32,704 nt of DNA. Origin: Selenomonadaceae bacterium. Its GTDB lineage: Bacteria; Bacillota; Negativicutes; Selenomonadales; Selenomonadaceae. The DNA lies in the NCBI GenBank assembly GCA_017554285.1, contig JAFZIQ010000048.1:1-32704 (forward strand), written 5' to 3'. The position numbers and the translations under genes are program-made. Positions 15,425 to 22,375 of this stretch are shown here, piece by piece. Under the pieces are notes generated by a model, which worked only from the letters and a program-made list of their open reading frames with translations, ran no database searches and was not told the origin of the DNA. Every line of letters starts with the position of its first letter. Position 1 is the first letter of the stretch.

Positions 15425-15898
15425 TTAAGCCCTCCTTAAGCTCGGATTGAATTTCAAAATTTTGTTTTTGATTCTGCGACGCTCAATCGCCATTGCCTGC
15501 CCGGGCATATACTCTGCCATTCTCGTAGTGCCGAAAAGCATAATCTTCTTCAATGAATTTGAGTGGAAATAAATTTCGTTACATTGCCCGTCGATAATTT
15601 CCAAAACGTAGCTCATAATTTCCTCGTCGAAGGGACAAAGTTCAACGAGTTTTTCCATTGCCTCAATATCTGCGCGGGCGGCGGCTTTTTTGTAGTAAGT
15701 TATCGCTTCGGGCTCGTTGCCTTCGTCGTAAAAAATATCGGCGAGACGTTTTGCGGCAGGGAGATAATTTTTTTCTGTCGCTTGCGCAAAATATTTTTTA
15801 GCCTCTTCGATTTCGCCTCCCGTCAAGTAAATTTCGGCGAGTTGCGTCATTGCGTTTGGATCGCCGGCTTGCGCCCATTTTTTAATTGAATTTTTCAT
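15425..15898 (-). CDS. Short Sel1/TPR-repeat protein
   Basis: A 157-residue protein with about three Sel1/TPR units at the N-terminus: IKKWAQAGDPNAMTQLAEIYL, EAKKYFAQATEKNYLPAAKRLADIF, EAITYYKKAAARADIEAMEKLVEL. The C-terminus (about 105-157) is non-repetitive and ends with a basic tail (IERRRIKNKILKFNPSLRRA). ATG at 15898 follows GGAGG ten bases upstream. First gene of the three-gene cluster, preceded by a leader with a predicted stem structure. No transmembrane segment. Confidence 0.85.
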   Translation of the reverse strand: MKNSIKKWAQAGDPNAMTQLAEIYLTGGEIEEAKKYFAQATEKNYLPAAKRLADIFYDEGNEPEAITYYKKAAARADIEAMEKLVELCPFDEEIMSYVLEIIDGQCNEIYFHSNSLKKIMLFGTTRMAEYMPGQAMAIERRRIKNKILKFNPSLRRA

Positions 15899-15931
15899 GC
15901 TGTGATTACCTCCAATTATTTTTTTCTTTAA

Positions 15932-16008
15932 GACTCGTTTGGAACCCTACACGGGTGCCTCATACTGCCCGAGACGCGAGTCTCCTATATTCAGTTTTCA
16001 AGGAACTG
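15932..16008 (-). promoter_or_regulatory. Structured leader upstream of the Sel1 cluster
   Basis: On the minus strand a short hairpin CAGTTCCTTGAAAACTG (5-bp stem) is followed by GACTCG (15982-15977) and CGAGTC (15937-15932), which close a domain containing CGGG/CCCG pairs. CCTTGAAAACTGAATA resembles the conserved block in the spacer before 23S rRNA genes of Firmicutes, but no rRNA is present. Could be a leader RNA acting on the downstream gene. Confidence 0.4.
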
Positions 16009-16022
16009 TTTTTGACGAGCAA

Positions 16023-16051
16023 AGTATATCCGAAAGCAAGCATTTTGTCCC
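16023..16051 (-). promoter_or_regulatory. Putative promoter of the Sel1 cluster
   Basis: Minus strand: -10 TATACT (16028-16023), 17 bases, -35 GGGACA (16051-16046), matching the GACA half of the consensus. Start near 16016, leader about 118 bases. Confidence 0.45.
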
Positions 16052-16060
16052 CTCTGTTTT

Positions 16061-16070
16061 TCAAATTTGA
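16061..16070. promoter_or_regulatory. Palindrome TCAAATTTGA, copy 1 (candidate operator)
   Basis: Perfect 10-bp palindrome within a 16-base block TTTTTCAAATTTGATA that is repeated exactly at 17025-17040. It lies about 10 bases upstream of the -35 of the Sel1-cluster promoter. Confidence 0.45.
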
Positions 16071-16077
16071 TATGGGT

Positions 16078-16209
16078 TCAAATGTCTTGGGCGTCGAGGG
16101 TGTCGACATTGGACACCCCGCTGCCCCCAAAGTTCGAGTATTGTCTTCGACAAACTCTACAAGATTCAACAATCTCAATCCGTCGTGAATTAATCTCTCC
16201 TATAAGCAT
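16078..16209 (-). CDS. Possible 43-residue ORF with perfect Shine-Dalgarno
   Basis: Minus strand AAAGGAGGTGATG contains a perfect anti-16S match, but the ATG is only 2 bases after GGAGG, which is poor spacing. The frame encodes a 43-residue peptide with SCRVCRRQYSNFGGSG in the middle. The coding region also contains the GGGTGTC inverted repeat. I cannot say whether it is translated. Confidence 0.2.
   Translation of the reverse strand: MLIGEINSRRIEIVESCRVCRRQYSNFGGSGVSNVDTLDAQDI
16098..16118. promoter_or_regulatory. GGGTGTC-N7-GACACCC inverted repeat
   Basis: Perfect 7-bp arms with a 7-base spacer. The GGTGTC/GACACC half-sites recur at 17000-17005 and 17045-17050 in the promoter region of the WYL regulator, so this may be a site for that protein. 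Confidence 0.4.
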
Positions 16210-16282
16210 CACCTCCTTTGCTTTTGTCTGAGCAAAGTATACGAAAAACTTTCCCGCCCGTGAATTCCCACCCGTCATTTTT

Positions 16283-16957
16283 TCACCAAGTAAATTCTTG
16301 AACCGTCCGATCTAAGATTTGTTCAAAGCTTATGCGCCGTTCAAACTCATACATTCCGAATTTATGTTGCCCGAATTTACGACGTTCAAACTTTCGCCAC
16401 TCAGATTCAAGCCACTCCGATTTACGCCGCGCAGATTTCCGCCGTTCAAAATCACCCATAAACGCCCTGACTTTGTTGACTCTGACTCCCGAAAAATTTA
16501 CAAGTACATTCGACACAACCCATTTGTAAAATTCTTCCTTGTTAGGATTGCCCGTATCGTCCGCATACCATTGGCTGGAAATGTAGTAGGTTTCATTCTC
16601 AAGGATTACCGCACGCCCTTTATTTTTCGTGGAGTAATATCTGAGCGGATCGCCCGGCTTGCTCATCGGCAAACTTTTATGGCGAAGGACACCGCCCAAA
16701 GGATTCATCGTGGTCTCGAAAAATTCATCGCACAGAGTTTTGTTGCCAAGAAAATTTACGTTGGCTCTCGTGATTAAGTTGCAGTCTCTGAACAGTTCAA
16801 AGATTTTCTCGACGAAAGCCACGTTGTTTCCGCGAGCCGGAAGCCACTCTTCAATTTCCAAGCAACGCTGAATAAAATCATCGGTACTTATCGGCGTATT
16901 CTGAAATTGAGCGTCTGACACGACGAAATACTTCGGTCTAAAATAATCGTAACGCAT
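16283..16957 (-). CDS. Unknown protein divergent from WYL regulator
   Basis: A 224-residue protein I do not recognise. Start ATG at 16957, with AAAGGAG at good spacing; the frame stays open further upstream but that part lies over the promoter and the opposite gene. The body (1-175) is mixed alpha/beta, with NPLGGVLRHKSLPMSKPGDPLRYYSTKNKGRAVI and ETYYISSQWYADDTGNPNKEEFYKWV as the most distinctive parts. The tail (about 176-212) is a run of imperfect 5-residue units such as FERRK, SARRK, SEWLE, SEWRK, FERRK. No signal peptide. It has its own promoter (16991-17019) facing away from the WYL gene, a layout typical of a regulator and its target. Confidence 0.75.
   Translation of the reverse strand: MRYDYFRPKYFVVSDAQFQNTPISTDDFIQRCLEIEEWLPARGNNVAFVEKIFELFRDCNLITRANVNFLGNKTLCDEFFETTMNPLGGVLRHKSLPMSKPGDPLRYYSTKNKGRAVILENETYYISSQWYADDTGNPNKEEFYKWVVSNVLVNFSGVRVNKVRAFMGDFERRKSARRKSEWLESEWRKFERRKFGQHKFGMYEFERRISFEQILDRTVQEFTW
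16332..16460 (+). repeat. 15-bp periodic repeats; pentapeptide-repeat-like in the antisense frame
   Basis: The end of the unknown gene is made of imperfect 15-bp units. Read on the plus strand they give PNLCCPNLRRSNFRHSDSSH then SDLRRADFRRS, which fits the A(D/N)Lxx pattern of pentapeptide-repeat proteins better than the sense reading fits any family. No ribosome binding site precedes the plus-strand frame (ATG 16332), so it looks like a remnant or chance reading. Confidence 0.55.
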
Positions 16958-16990
16958 TTTGGTTACTCCTTTCCGAAATTGCTTGCGATT

Positions 16991-17019
16991 AGAATACTGG
17001 ACACCGCCCACGTATTCAA
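16991..17019 (-). promoter_or_regulatory. Promoter of the unknown gene 16283-16957
   Basis: Minus strand: -35 TTGAAT (17019-17014), 17 bases, -10 TATTCT (16996-16991). Leader about 28 bases. The spacer contains a GGTGTC half-site. Confidence 0.6.
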
Positions 17020-17029
17020 CAGTTTTTTT

Positions 17030-17039
17030 CAAATTTGAT
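17030..17039. promoter_or_regulatory. Palindrome TCAAATTTGA, copy 2 (candidate operator)
   Basis: Second copy of the 10-bp palindrome, placed between the divergent promoters of the unknown gene and the WYL regulator, with a GGTGTC half-site on each side (17000-17005 inverted, 17045-17050). Confidence 0.5.
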
Positions 17040-17068
17040 AGGGGGGTGTCGGTTGTCGCAGAGGTTTG

Positions 17069-17077
17069 TGTTATACT
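17069..17077 (+). promoter_or_regulatory. Extended -10 promoter of the WYL regulator gene
   Basis: TGTTATACT: TG extension plus TATACT; start near 17084, leader about 33 bases. No clear -35. Confidence 0.5.
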
Positions 17078-17116
17078 AAAAAAAATTTTTAATCTCTTGA
17101 CTTTTTGGAGGGCAAT

Positions 17117-18148
17117 ATGGACAATAAAAATTTTTTCTCGGAAACTTTTATTAAAGACTTGCTGATAATCGATTCGATACTGAAGAGCGACCACGAGGCT
17201 CCGAAGACGGCAAGGCAAATTCAAGGCGAGGTAGAAAAAAAATGGAATCGATTCTTCCCGAACGATCCGTTGAAGAAAAATACCAGCTTGCAAACGATTC
17301 ATCGGCACGTTCAAAATATGAATCTGCTGAAAGGACTTTACGATATAAAACTGCACGAAGATAACAGGCTCGGCTACTACAACACAAAACATTTGCTTAC
17401 GCCTGCGGAAGTGGCGGTTATCGGCGCGGCGATTTACAACATAACGTCCCTAACCGACGACGAAAAGAAAATTATCTTCAACAAAATGAAATCTGCAACC
17501 ACTGCCGACGGCGGCTCGATTGCCTACAGCTTTGAACGGCAACTGAGCCTTGAAAATAATCCTCAAAAAAATTTTTCTAAGGTAATCCTTCCTAAAATCG
17601 AAAGGATTTGCAAAGCCATAGTCGAAGGCAAAAAGATAACTTTCAACTTTAAGCCAAACAATAACTTAGCCGACGAAAGAAAAATTACCGCGTCGCCCTA
17701 CAGCATTATTGAGAAAGATAACGAAATTTTTCTGACGGCAAAGGTTGACAGTTCGCCGAAGCCGATAGATTTCAGACTGACGTTCATGTCTAAGATTGAA
17801 ATCTTGGCTGAAGATTTCAAATCGGATAAAAAATTTTCCATAGCTCGGCACTTGAGCGGAATAAATAATGACGTGCCACAGATTGAATTGAGAATCAGTT
17901 TTCCGGAAAGTTTAATCGAAAGTGTACTTAAGCACTTCGAGAAAAATAAAAAGTCGTCGTGCAGACTGATTAGGCGAGACGTTTCAGACGACAGCCCGCG
18001 TCGATTCAGCATAACGGTTTTGGTCGGCGAGGACGAACAACTTTATCAATGGCTTCGCCAACACTGCGATAAAGTTAAAGTGATTTCGCCCGATAACGTA
18101 AAGAAAAGTTTGAAAGAACAACTTTCAAAGGCGTTATCGACACTGTAA
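17117..18148 (+). CDS. WYL-domain transcriptional regulator
   Basis: A 343-residue protein with an N-terminal winged-helix part (about 8-85, SDHEAPKTARQIQGEVEKKW ... SLQTIHRHVQNM as recognition helix) and a WYL domain (about 165-245, ICKAIVEGKKITFNFKP, ASPYSIIEKDNEIFLTA, DFRLTFMSKIEILAEDF), followed by the WCX-type C-terminal extension (about 258-343). WYL domains sense ligands such as nucleotides or ssDNA, and these regulators often control defence or stress loci. ATG at 17117 is chosen since GGAGGG lies 5 bases upstream (TTG 17105 would start inside it). Divergent from the unknown gene 16283-16957; the shared intergenic region has candidate operators. Confidence 0.88.
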   Translation: MDNKNFFSETFIKDLLIIDSILKSDHEAPKTARQIQGEVEKKWNRFFPNDPLKKNTSLQTIHRHVQNMNLLKGLYDIKLHEDNRLGYYNTKHLLTPAEVAVIGAAIYNITSLTDDEKKIIFNKMKSATTADGGSIAYSFERQLSLENNPQKNFSKVILPKIERICKAIVEGKKITFNFKPNNNLADERKITASPYSIIEKDNEIFLTAKVDSSPKPIDFRLTFMSKIEILAEDFKSDKKFSIARHLSGINNDVPQIELRISFPESLIESVLKHFEKNKKSSCRLIRRDVSDDSPRRFSITVLVGEDEQLYQWLRQHCDKVKVISPDNVKKSLKEQLSKALSTL

Positions 18149-18163
18149 GATATTTTTAGAAAT

Positions 18164-18202
18164 CAAAAACTCCCCTGCGATTTTGCAGAGGAGCTTTTTT
18201 TA
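18164..18202. terminator. Bidirectional terminator between WYL gene and porin
   Basis: CTCCCCTGC and GCAGAGGAG form a stem with one mismatch and a 6-base loop, flanked by an A-run on the left and TTTTTTT on the right; it can serve both convergent genes. Confidence 0.85.
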
Positions 18203-18220
18203 TCGAATGAAATTATTTTC

Positions 18221-19441
18221 TCAGAAGAACCAGCTGGCACGTGCGAAGAATGTATTGGTATCCTCTTTGGTGTCAAGCGTTTTGCCCCAGAAATAGTTGA
18301 GGTAAACTTGAGTGTTCATTATCGGAGCCCAGTCAAGACCAACGTCGACACCCTTTTTATTGGTGGTGAAGTTCCAAGTGTCATAAGTCGGAGCCAAGCT
18401 GACATTGTCGCCTACGTAACGATAAGCGGCACTGATTCCCCAAGTACCGGGCTGTTTTTTGTTCGCGCCCTTGTAGCTGATACCGGCATTCCAGCCTTTA
18501 TCGTAATTGTCCGCTTTGGTGTTTTTGGCATAGCCGCCGCCGACTGTTACATCGCCGAAATTGTAACGTAAGCCTGCCGCCCAAATGTTGGCATCGTCTT
18601 TACCGTACATGGCTTTGAAACCGTCGCTGTTGAAGTGATGATAAGCACCGCCGACATAAAGTTTATCATTGTCGTAGGAAAGCTCGGCACCTTGATAACT
18701 CGCGGGATCATCGCCGGAGATTCCGTCCCAACGACCTGCCGAAAGCAAGACTTTGAATTGATTGCCGAAACTAAGTTGTGCGCCGCTGAAGAAGTCATCA
18801 GCTATGATACCGTCATCAACATTTGTGTAGAGCGGCATTTTACCGACTTTGAGATTAAACTTGTCATAAGTACCGTCGGCGAAAGCGTAAGTAAGTTTGA
18901 AATCGCCCGAAGTATTATCATGCATTTTGGCGGTTGCCGTCATACGAGCTTTAATCTTCCAATGATCGTTGACTTCGGCAGTCGGGAAGAGACGCATTTG
19001 AAGTTGATTGTTTGAAGGCTTATATTTTCCGCCGCCCGGAAGGTCGGTCTTATCTTTCCAGTAACGATAGCGCAATTCGCCCGTCCATTTAACTTTGTCA
19101 GCGTATTTCTCAAGCTCTGCAACGCGAACGCCCAAAGCATCGAGTTCATCACGGAATTCAGCGGCGAGTCTGTCGAGTTCGGCTTTGTTGACGCCCGAAG
19201 TATTCTTCGCCATAGCTTTGGCAACCATTTGAGCCATTTCGTAACGGGTAATGTTTCTGTCGCCGCGATAAGTACCGTCGCCGTAACCTTCGACAACGCC
19301 TGCCGCCGCCAATTTGGCTACCGATTGATAAGCCCAATGTCCTGCGGGAACGTCGCTGAACGGATTAGCCGCTGCCAATGTGGTTGAAGTTGCTCCGACT
19401 ACGAATGCCGCCGTCAAAGCTACTGCCAATGTTTTCTTCAT
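18221..19441 (-). CDS. SLH-domain outer membrane porin, OmpM type
   Basis: A 406-residue protein with signal peptide (KKTLAVALTAAFVVGATSTTLA), an SLH domain (about 25-80: NPFSDVPAGHWAYQSVAKLA, GVVEGYGDGTYRGDRNITRYEMA), a coiled-coil stretch (about 84-115) and a C-terminal beta-barrel of alternating strands ending in Phe (RASWFF), as expected for BAM-inserted porins. In Negativicutes OmpM porins tether the outer membrane to polyamine-modified peptidoglycan through the SLH domain. ATG at 19441 is preferred: GGAGG lies 8 bases upstream. Driven by a strong promoter with a 135-base leader and closed by a terminator: a highly expressed single-gene unit. Confidence 0.95.
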   Translation of the reverse strand: MKKTLAVALTAAFVVGATSTTLAAANPFSDVPAGHWAYQSVAKLAAAGVVEGYGDGTYRGDRNITRYEMAQMVAKAMAKNTSGVNKAELDRLAAEFRDELDALGVRVAELEKYADKVKWTGELRYRYWKDKTDLPGGGKYKPSNNQLQMRLFPTAEVNDHWKIKARMTATAKMHDNTSGDFKLTYAFADGTYDKFNLKVGKMPLYTNVDDGIIADDFFSGAQLSFGNQFKVLLSAGRWDGISGDDPASYQGAELSYDNDKLYVGGAYHHFNSDGFKAMYGKDDANIWAAGLRYNFGDVTVGGGYAKNTKADNYDKGWNAGISYKGANKKQPGTWGISAAYRYVGDNVSLAPTYDTWNFTTNKKGVDVGLDWAPIMNTQVYLNYFWGKTLDTKEDTNTFFARASWFF

Positions 19442-19576
19442 GATGATAACCTCCAAAAAATTTAACCGTTTAAAAATTTCCCTTGCGGCTGTCGGTTTTC
19501 ATTTGGAGAAGTCTCTTAATTTGAGTGGCCGTGTTTCCTCAAGTTTCCTTACTGCTCCGCTTGTTTCCCTCAAGCC
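19442..19576 (-). promoter_or_regulatory. Long leader of the porin mRNA
   Basis: About 135 bases between start site and start codon. It contains two copies of a CTTGAGG(G)AAACA-type block (19573-19557 and 19543-19529, minus). Possible mRNA-stability or sRNA target region; nothing more specific seen. Confidence 0.35.
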
Positions 19577-19582
19577 GCGCAG

Positions 19583-19611
19583 AATATAACATAACTGAAA
19601 ACTTTTTTCAA
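19583..19611 (-). promoter_or_regulatory. Strong promoter of the porin gene
   Basis: Minus strand: -35 TTGAAA (19611-19606), 17 bases, TG-extended -10 TATATT (19588-19583). Confidence 0.8.
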
Positions 19612-19650
19612 GCAGAATTTTTTCCATATTTGCTACAGAATTTAATCGCA

Positions 19651-19679
19651 TTGCTTTTCGTTTGCCGGTAATTTATAAT
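19651..19679 (+). promoter_or_regulatory. Promoter of meaB
   Basis: TTGCTT (19651-19656), 17 bases, TATAAT (19674-19679); start near 19686, about 29 bases before the gene. Confidence 0.75.
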
Positions 19680-19714
19680 TTGAGCAGGAAAAAATCCGCA
19701 GAGGAGTTGATTTA

Positions 19715-20875
19715 ATGGCGAATTATACGACAACGACTCCCGAATGGGCAGTCTCAAATCAATCGGCGGTCATGAGCGGCATTGAAGGCATAAAGGATAC
19801 TACCGTCGGCAATATCAATCCCGCGTTTACATCGGGAGCGTTCAAGCCGAAACGTCGCGTGACATTAACGGAAGATGAATTGGTTGACGGCGTAACCGGC
19901 GGCGACCGAATGATTTTATCGCGGGCAATAACACTAATCGAAAGTAACAGCCCGAAACATTTCGCGAAGGCGCAAAGAGTTTTGCAAAGACTTCTGCCGC
20001 GAACGGGCAAAGCTTTAAGAATCGGGATAACGGGTGTACCGGGCGCGGGCAAATCTACAATTATTGAGGCGTTCGGCAATATGCTATGTGATGACGGGCA
20101 TAAAGTCGCAGTCCTTTCAATCGACCCGACAAGCTCCATAACTAAAGGTTCGATTCTCGGCGATAAAACACGCATGGGAACTTTAAGCCGTCGCCCCGAA
20201 GCTTTTATTCGTCCCAGTCCTGCAGGCGGCACTTTGGGCGGCGTCGCCAGAAAAAGTCGCGAGACAATGCTTATGTGCGAGGCGGCAGGTTACGACGTTA
20301 TTTTGATTGAAACTGTCGGCGTCGGGCAATCGGAGACAACCGTCCGTTCAATGGTAGATTTCTTTATGCTGGTTGTGTTGACGGGCGCGGGCGACGATTT
20401 GCAGGGCATTAAAAAGGGAATCATGGAGCTTGCCGACGCTATTGTTGTCAATAAGGCTGACGGCGATAATCTCGTTCGAGCCAAAGTTACTCGCGGCGAA
20501 TATGAACGCATGACTGAATTTATACGCCCCGCCACCGAAGGTTGGCAAACTCACGCTTACTTAGCCAGTGCCGTTACCAAAATGGGTTTGCCCGAATTGT
20601 GGCAGGTTATTCAGCTCTTTAAAAAAGTTACGACAGGCAACGGCGTCTTCCAAAAGCGACGTGACTCGCAACTCCTTGATTGGATGCACGCCATGATTGA
20701 CGAACACTTACACAATTTATTTTTCGGCGACCAAGTGATAAACGGTCGAATGCCCGAAATAAAAGAGGCGGTTTTGAAAGGAATCATTTCGCCGACGCAA
20801 GCCGTTGCGGAACTCGTCAAAATGTTCGACATAGCACGAGCCGCGCAGAAAAAAGTTGATTTATTCGAGCCGTGA
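19715..20875 (+). CDS. meaB: MeaB/ArgK-family G3E GTPase (methylmalonyl-CoA mutase chaperone)
   Basis: MeaB guards methylmalonyl-CoA mutase, gating B12 cofactor loading and protecting it from inactivation. The 386-residue product has P-loop GVPGAGKS (107-114), the LSIDPTSS and GSILGDKTRM blocks, ETVGVGQSE (switch region), and NKAD, then the C-terminal dimerisation helices. An N-terminal extension of about 45 residues precedes the usual start of the family, partly low complexity. GAGGAG lies before the ATG. Mutase and epimerase genes are not next to it here, so the partner must be elsewhere; propionate formation through this route is known in Negativicutes. Confidence 0.93.
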   Translation: MANYTTTTPEWAVSNQSAVMSGIEGIKDTTVGNINPAFTSGAFKPKRRVTLTEDELVDGVTGGDRMILSRAITLIESNSPKHFAKAQRVLQRLLPRTGKALRIGITGVPGAGKSTIIEAFGNMLCDDGHKVAVLSIDPTSSITKGSILGDKTRMGTLSRRPEAFIRPSPAGGTLGGVARKSRETMLMCEAAGYDVILIETVGVGQSETTVRSMVDFFMLVVLTGAGDDLQGIKKGIMELADAIVVNKADGDNLVRAKVTRGEYERMTEFIRPATEGWQTHAYLASAVTKMGLPELWQVIQLFKKVTTGNGVFQKRRDSQLLDWMHAMIDEHLHNLFFGDQVINGRMPEIKEAVLKGIISPTQAVAELVKMFDIARAAQKKVDLFEP

Positions 20876-20961
20876 AATCATTAATCTTGCAGGAAAATTT
20901 TTACCGCCTGTAGAAATTTCTATAAGAATTTTTGTAAAGATTTTTTACGGAGGTGATTTCT

Positions 20962-21408
20962 ATGGCAAAGCTCGGCATAAGAAATTGCATACGTTGCAAA
21001 AAAATATTCATGCCCGTTTCCGGCGAAAAAATTTGTCCCGATTGTCGTAACGAAGAAATCAAGCTGGAAGAACACGTTAAAAGTTACGTTCGCGATCATC
21101 CCGGTATTACGGTAGATCAGCTTATCGAAGGTTCGGGCGCACCCAGTGAATTCGTTTGGCGAATGGTTCAACAAGGCTTGTTTGAAAATTCCACTCTTCG
21201 CGAAGCCAAATATCCCTGCGGCAACTGCGGCAAACTCATTGACAAAGGCGTTTACTGCTATGAATGCGCCAGTAAACTCAGAATGGACGCGCAAAAATTC
21301 GCTCAAGCCATGACCTCCAAAAAACGCGCCGAAGAAAAAGCCGCCGAAGGCAGAAAAACTTTTTCCAGTTCAATGTACGACGAAATAAACAGTTCGCGCA
21401 GTCGTTAA
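20962..21408 (+). CDS. yvyF: Flagellar operon zinc-binding protein, YvyF/TIGR03826-like
   Basis: A 148-residue protein with two zinc-finger-like modules: NCIRCKKIFMPVSGEKICPDC (about 8-28) and CGNCGKLIDKGVYCYECASKL (about 88-108), around a helical middle (HPGITVDQLIEGSGAPSEFVWRMVQQGLF) that looks like a winged-helix. This fits the flagellar-associated family whose B. subtilis member is YvyF. ATG at 20962 is chosen since GGAGGTG stands 7 bases upstream. It lies 86 bases after meaB and converges on flhG. Exact role is not known; flgM, often adjacent in Firmicutes, is not seen here. Confidence 0.85.
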   Translation: MAKLGIRNCIRCKKIFMPVSGEKICPDCRNEEIKLEEHVKSYVRDHPGITVDQLIEGSGAPSEFVWRMVQQGLFENSTLREAKYPCGNCGKLIDKGVYCYECASKLRMDAQKFAQAMTSKKRAEEKAAEGRKTFSSSMYDEINSSRSR

Positions 21409-21425
21409 ATTATTTTTCCATAAAA

Positions 21426-21457
21426 AATCCCCGCCACTCCGACGGGGATTATTTTTT
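21426..21457. terminator. Bidirectional terminator between yvyF and flhG
   Basis: AATCCCCG (21426-21433) and CGGGGATT (21443-21450) with a 9-base loop; A-run before, ATTTTTTT after. Confidence 0.9.
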
Positions 21458-21459
21458 TG

Positions 21460-22359
21460 TCAATAGCCGAACAATCTGTCGAGAAAACCGCGCCAACCTT
21501 TGGAAACGGAACCCATTCTTTCGCCGCTGAGTAAACTTTTAACTAACGCCGAAACACAACGCGCCGCAGGAGATTTCGGATTAGCTGTGATAAACGGCTC
21601 CTGCCTGTGCACAGCCTCAAGGACAGCTTTATCATCGTAAATGTAGCCGAGATAATCTATCGATATGCCCAAAAATTTTTTCGTCGTCTGATTCATTTTT
21701 TCGGCAACGTCTTCATATTCCTCTTCCTCACGAATTCGATTAATGACGAGTTTTATATTGCGCCGCTCCGTGTAAGTGGTATAAGCCTTTATGACGGCGT
21801 AGGCATCGGCATGTGCGGTAGGCTCCGGCGTCGTTATCAGCAAAACTTCTTCCGCCGCCAAAATAAATTCAATCACATTGCGATTCAAGCCCGCGCCCGT
21901 GTCGATTATGATTATGTTCGCGAACTCCGAACAGCGACTCAGTTTTTTATGCAATTTCTTTTGCTCATTGCGATTTAAATTCAAAGTCGCCTCAATCGCC
22001 GCCACGCCCGAAATATATTTCACGCCCTCAACGCCGTTTTCCACAACGTCTTCAAGCTCAATATCATCATTCAATAAATCTATCAGACTGCGATTTGTTA
22101 CCGAACCCATTAAAAGATTTACATTTGCCATTCCAATATCGGCGTCAATCAGCATAACTTTTTGCCCTGCCAACTGCAAACCGACGGCAAGATTAACCGC
22201 CAAACTCGTTTTACCGACTCCGCCCTTGCCGCTTGTTATGGCTATTACTCTGGTATCTTCCGCAACGTCGAAATATAATTCGCCTATTTCTCGTGCCTTT
22301 GCCTCCTCTTGAGCTCGTTCCTCAACCAAATTTCTCAGTCTTGATGCTTGGTCAGACAT
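21460..22359 (-). CDS. flhG: Flagellar number regulator FlhG (MinD-like ATPase)
   Basis: FlhG (FleN/YlxH) is a MinD/ParA-like ATPase that controls flagellar number and site with FlhF. The 299-residue product begins with the DQASRLR motif (residues 3-9), the conserved FlhF-activating DQAxxLR helix. The deviant Walker A is GKGGVGKT (44-51), then DADIGMANVNLLMG, IDTGAG and TTPEPTAHADAYAVIK, typical of this branch. The C-terminus has a short amphipathic stretch (GWRGFLDRLFGY) suited for membrane binding. ATG at 22359, 16 bases after flhF and closed by a terminator, so the pair is one operon. Confidence 0.95.
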   Translation of the reverse strand: MSDQASRLRNLVEERAQEEAKAREIGELYFDVAEDTRVIAITSGKGGVGKTSLAVNLAVGLQLAGQKVMLIDADIGMANVNLLMGSVTNRSLIDLLNDDIELEDVVENGVEGVKYISGVAAIEATLNLNRNEQKKLHKKLSRCSEFANIIIIDTGAGLNRNVIEFILAAEEVLLITTPEPTAHADAYAVIKAYTTYTERRNIKLVINRIREEEEYEDVAEKMNQTTKKFLGISIDYLGYIYDDKAVLEAVHRQEPFITANPKSPAARCVSALVKSLLSGERMGSVSKGWRGFLDRLFGY

Positions 22360-22375
22360 TTTTTATACCTCTTAA

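Larger units (their letters stand above)
15899..16282. other. 384-base intergenic region rich in regulatory-looking elements
   Basis: No convincing gene. It holds, from left to right, a structured leader (15932-16008), a minus-strand promoter (16023-16051), a 10-bp palindrome (16061-16070), a GGGTGTC inverted repeat (16098-16118), a possible 43-codon ORF and a second copy of the box GAGCAAAGTATA (16230-16241; first copy 16017-16028). Confidence 0.6.

Noticed and set aside
15960..16178. 72-codon minus-strand frame in the intergenic region.
   Set aside because: Starts at TTG without ribosome binding site and crosses the promoter and leader structures.
16958..17392. Upstream extension of the unknown gene's frame, giving a 369-residue product.
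   Set aside because: It would cover the divergent promoter and the WYL gene; the ATG at 16957 has a good ribosome binding site.
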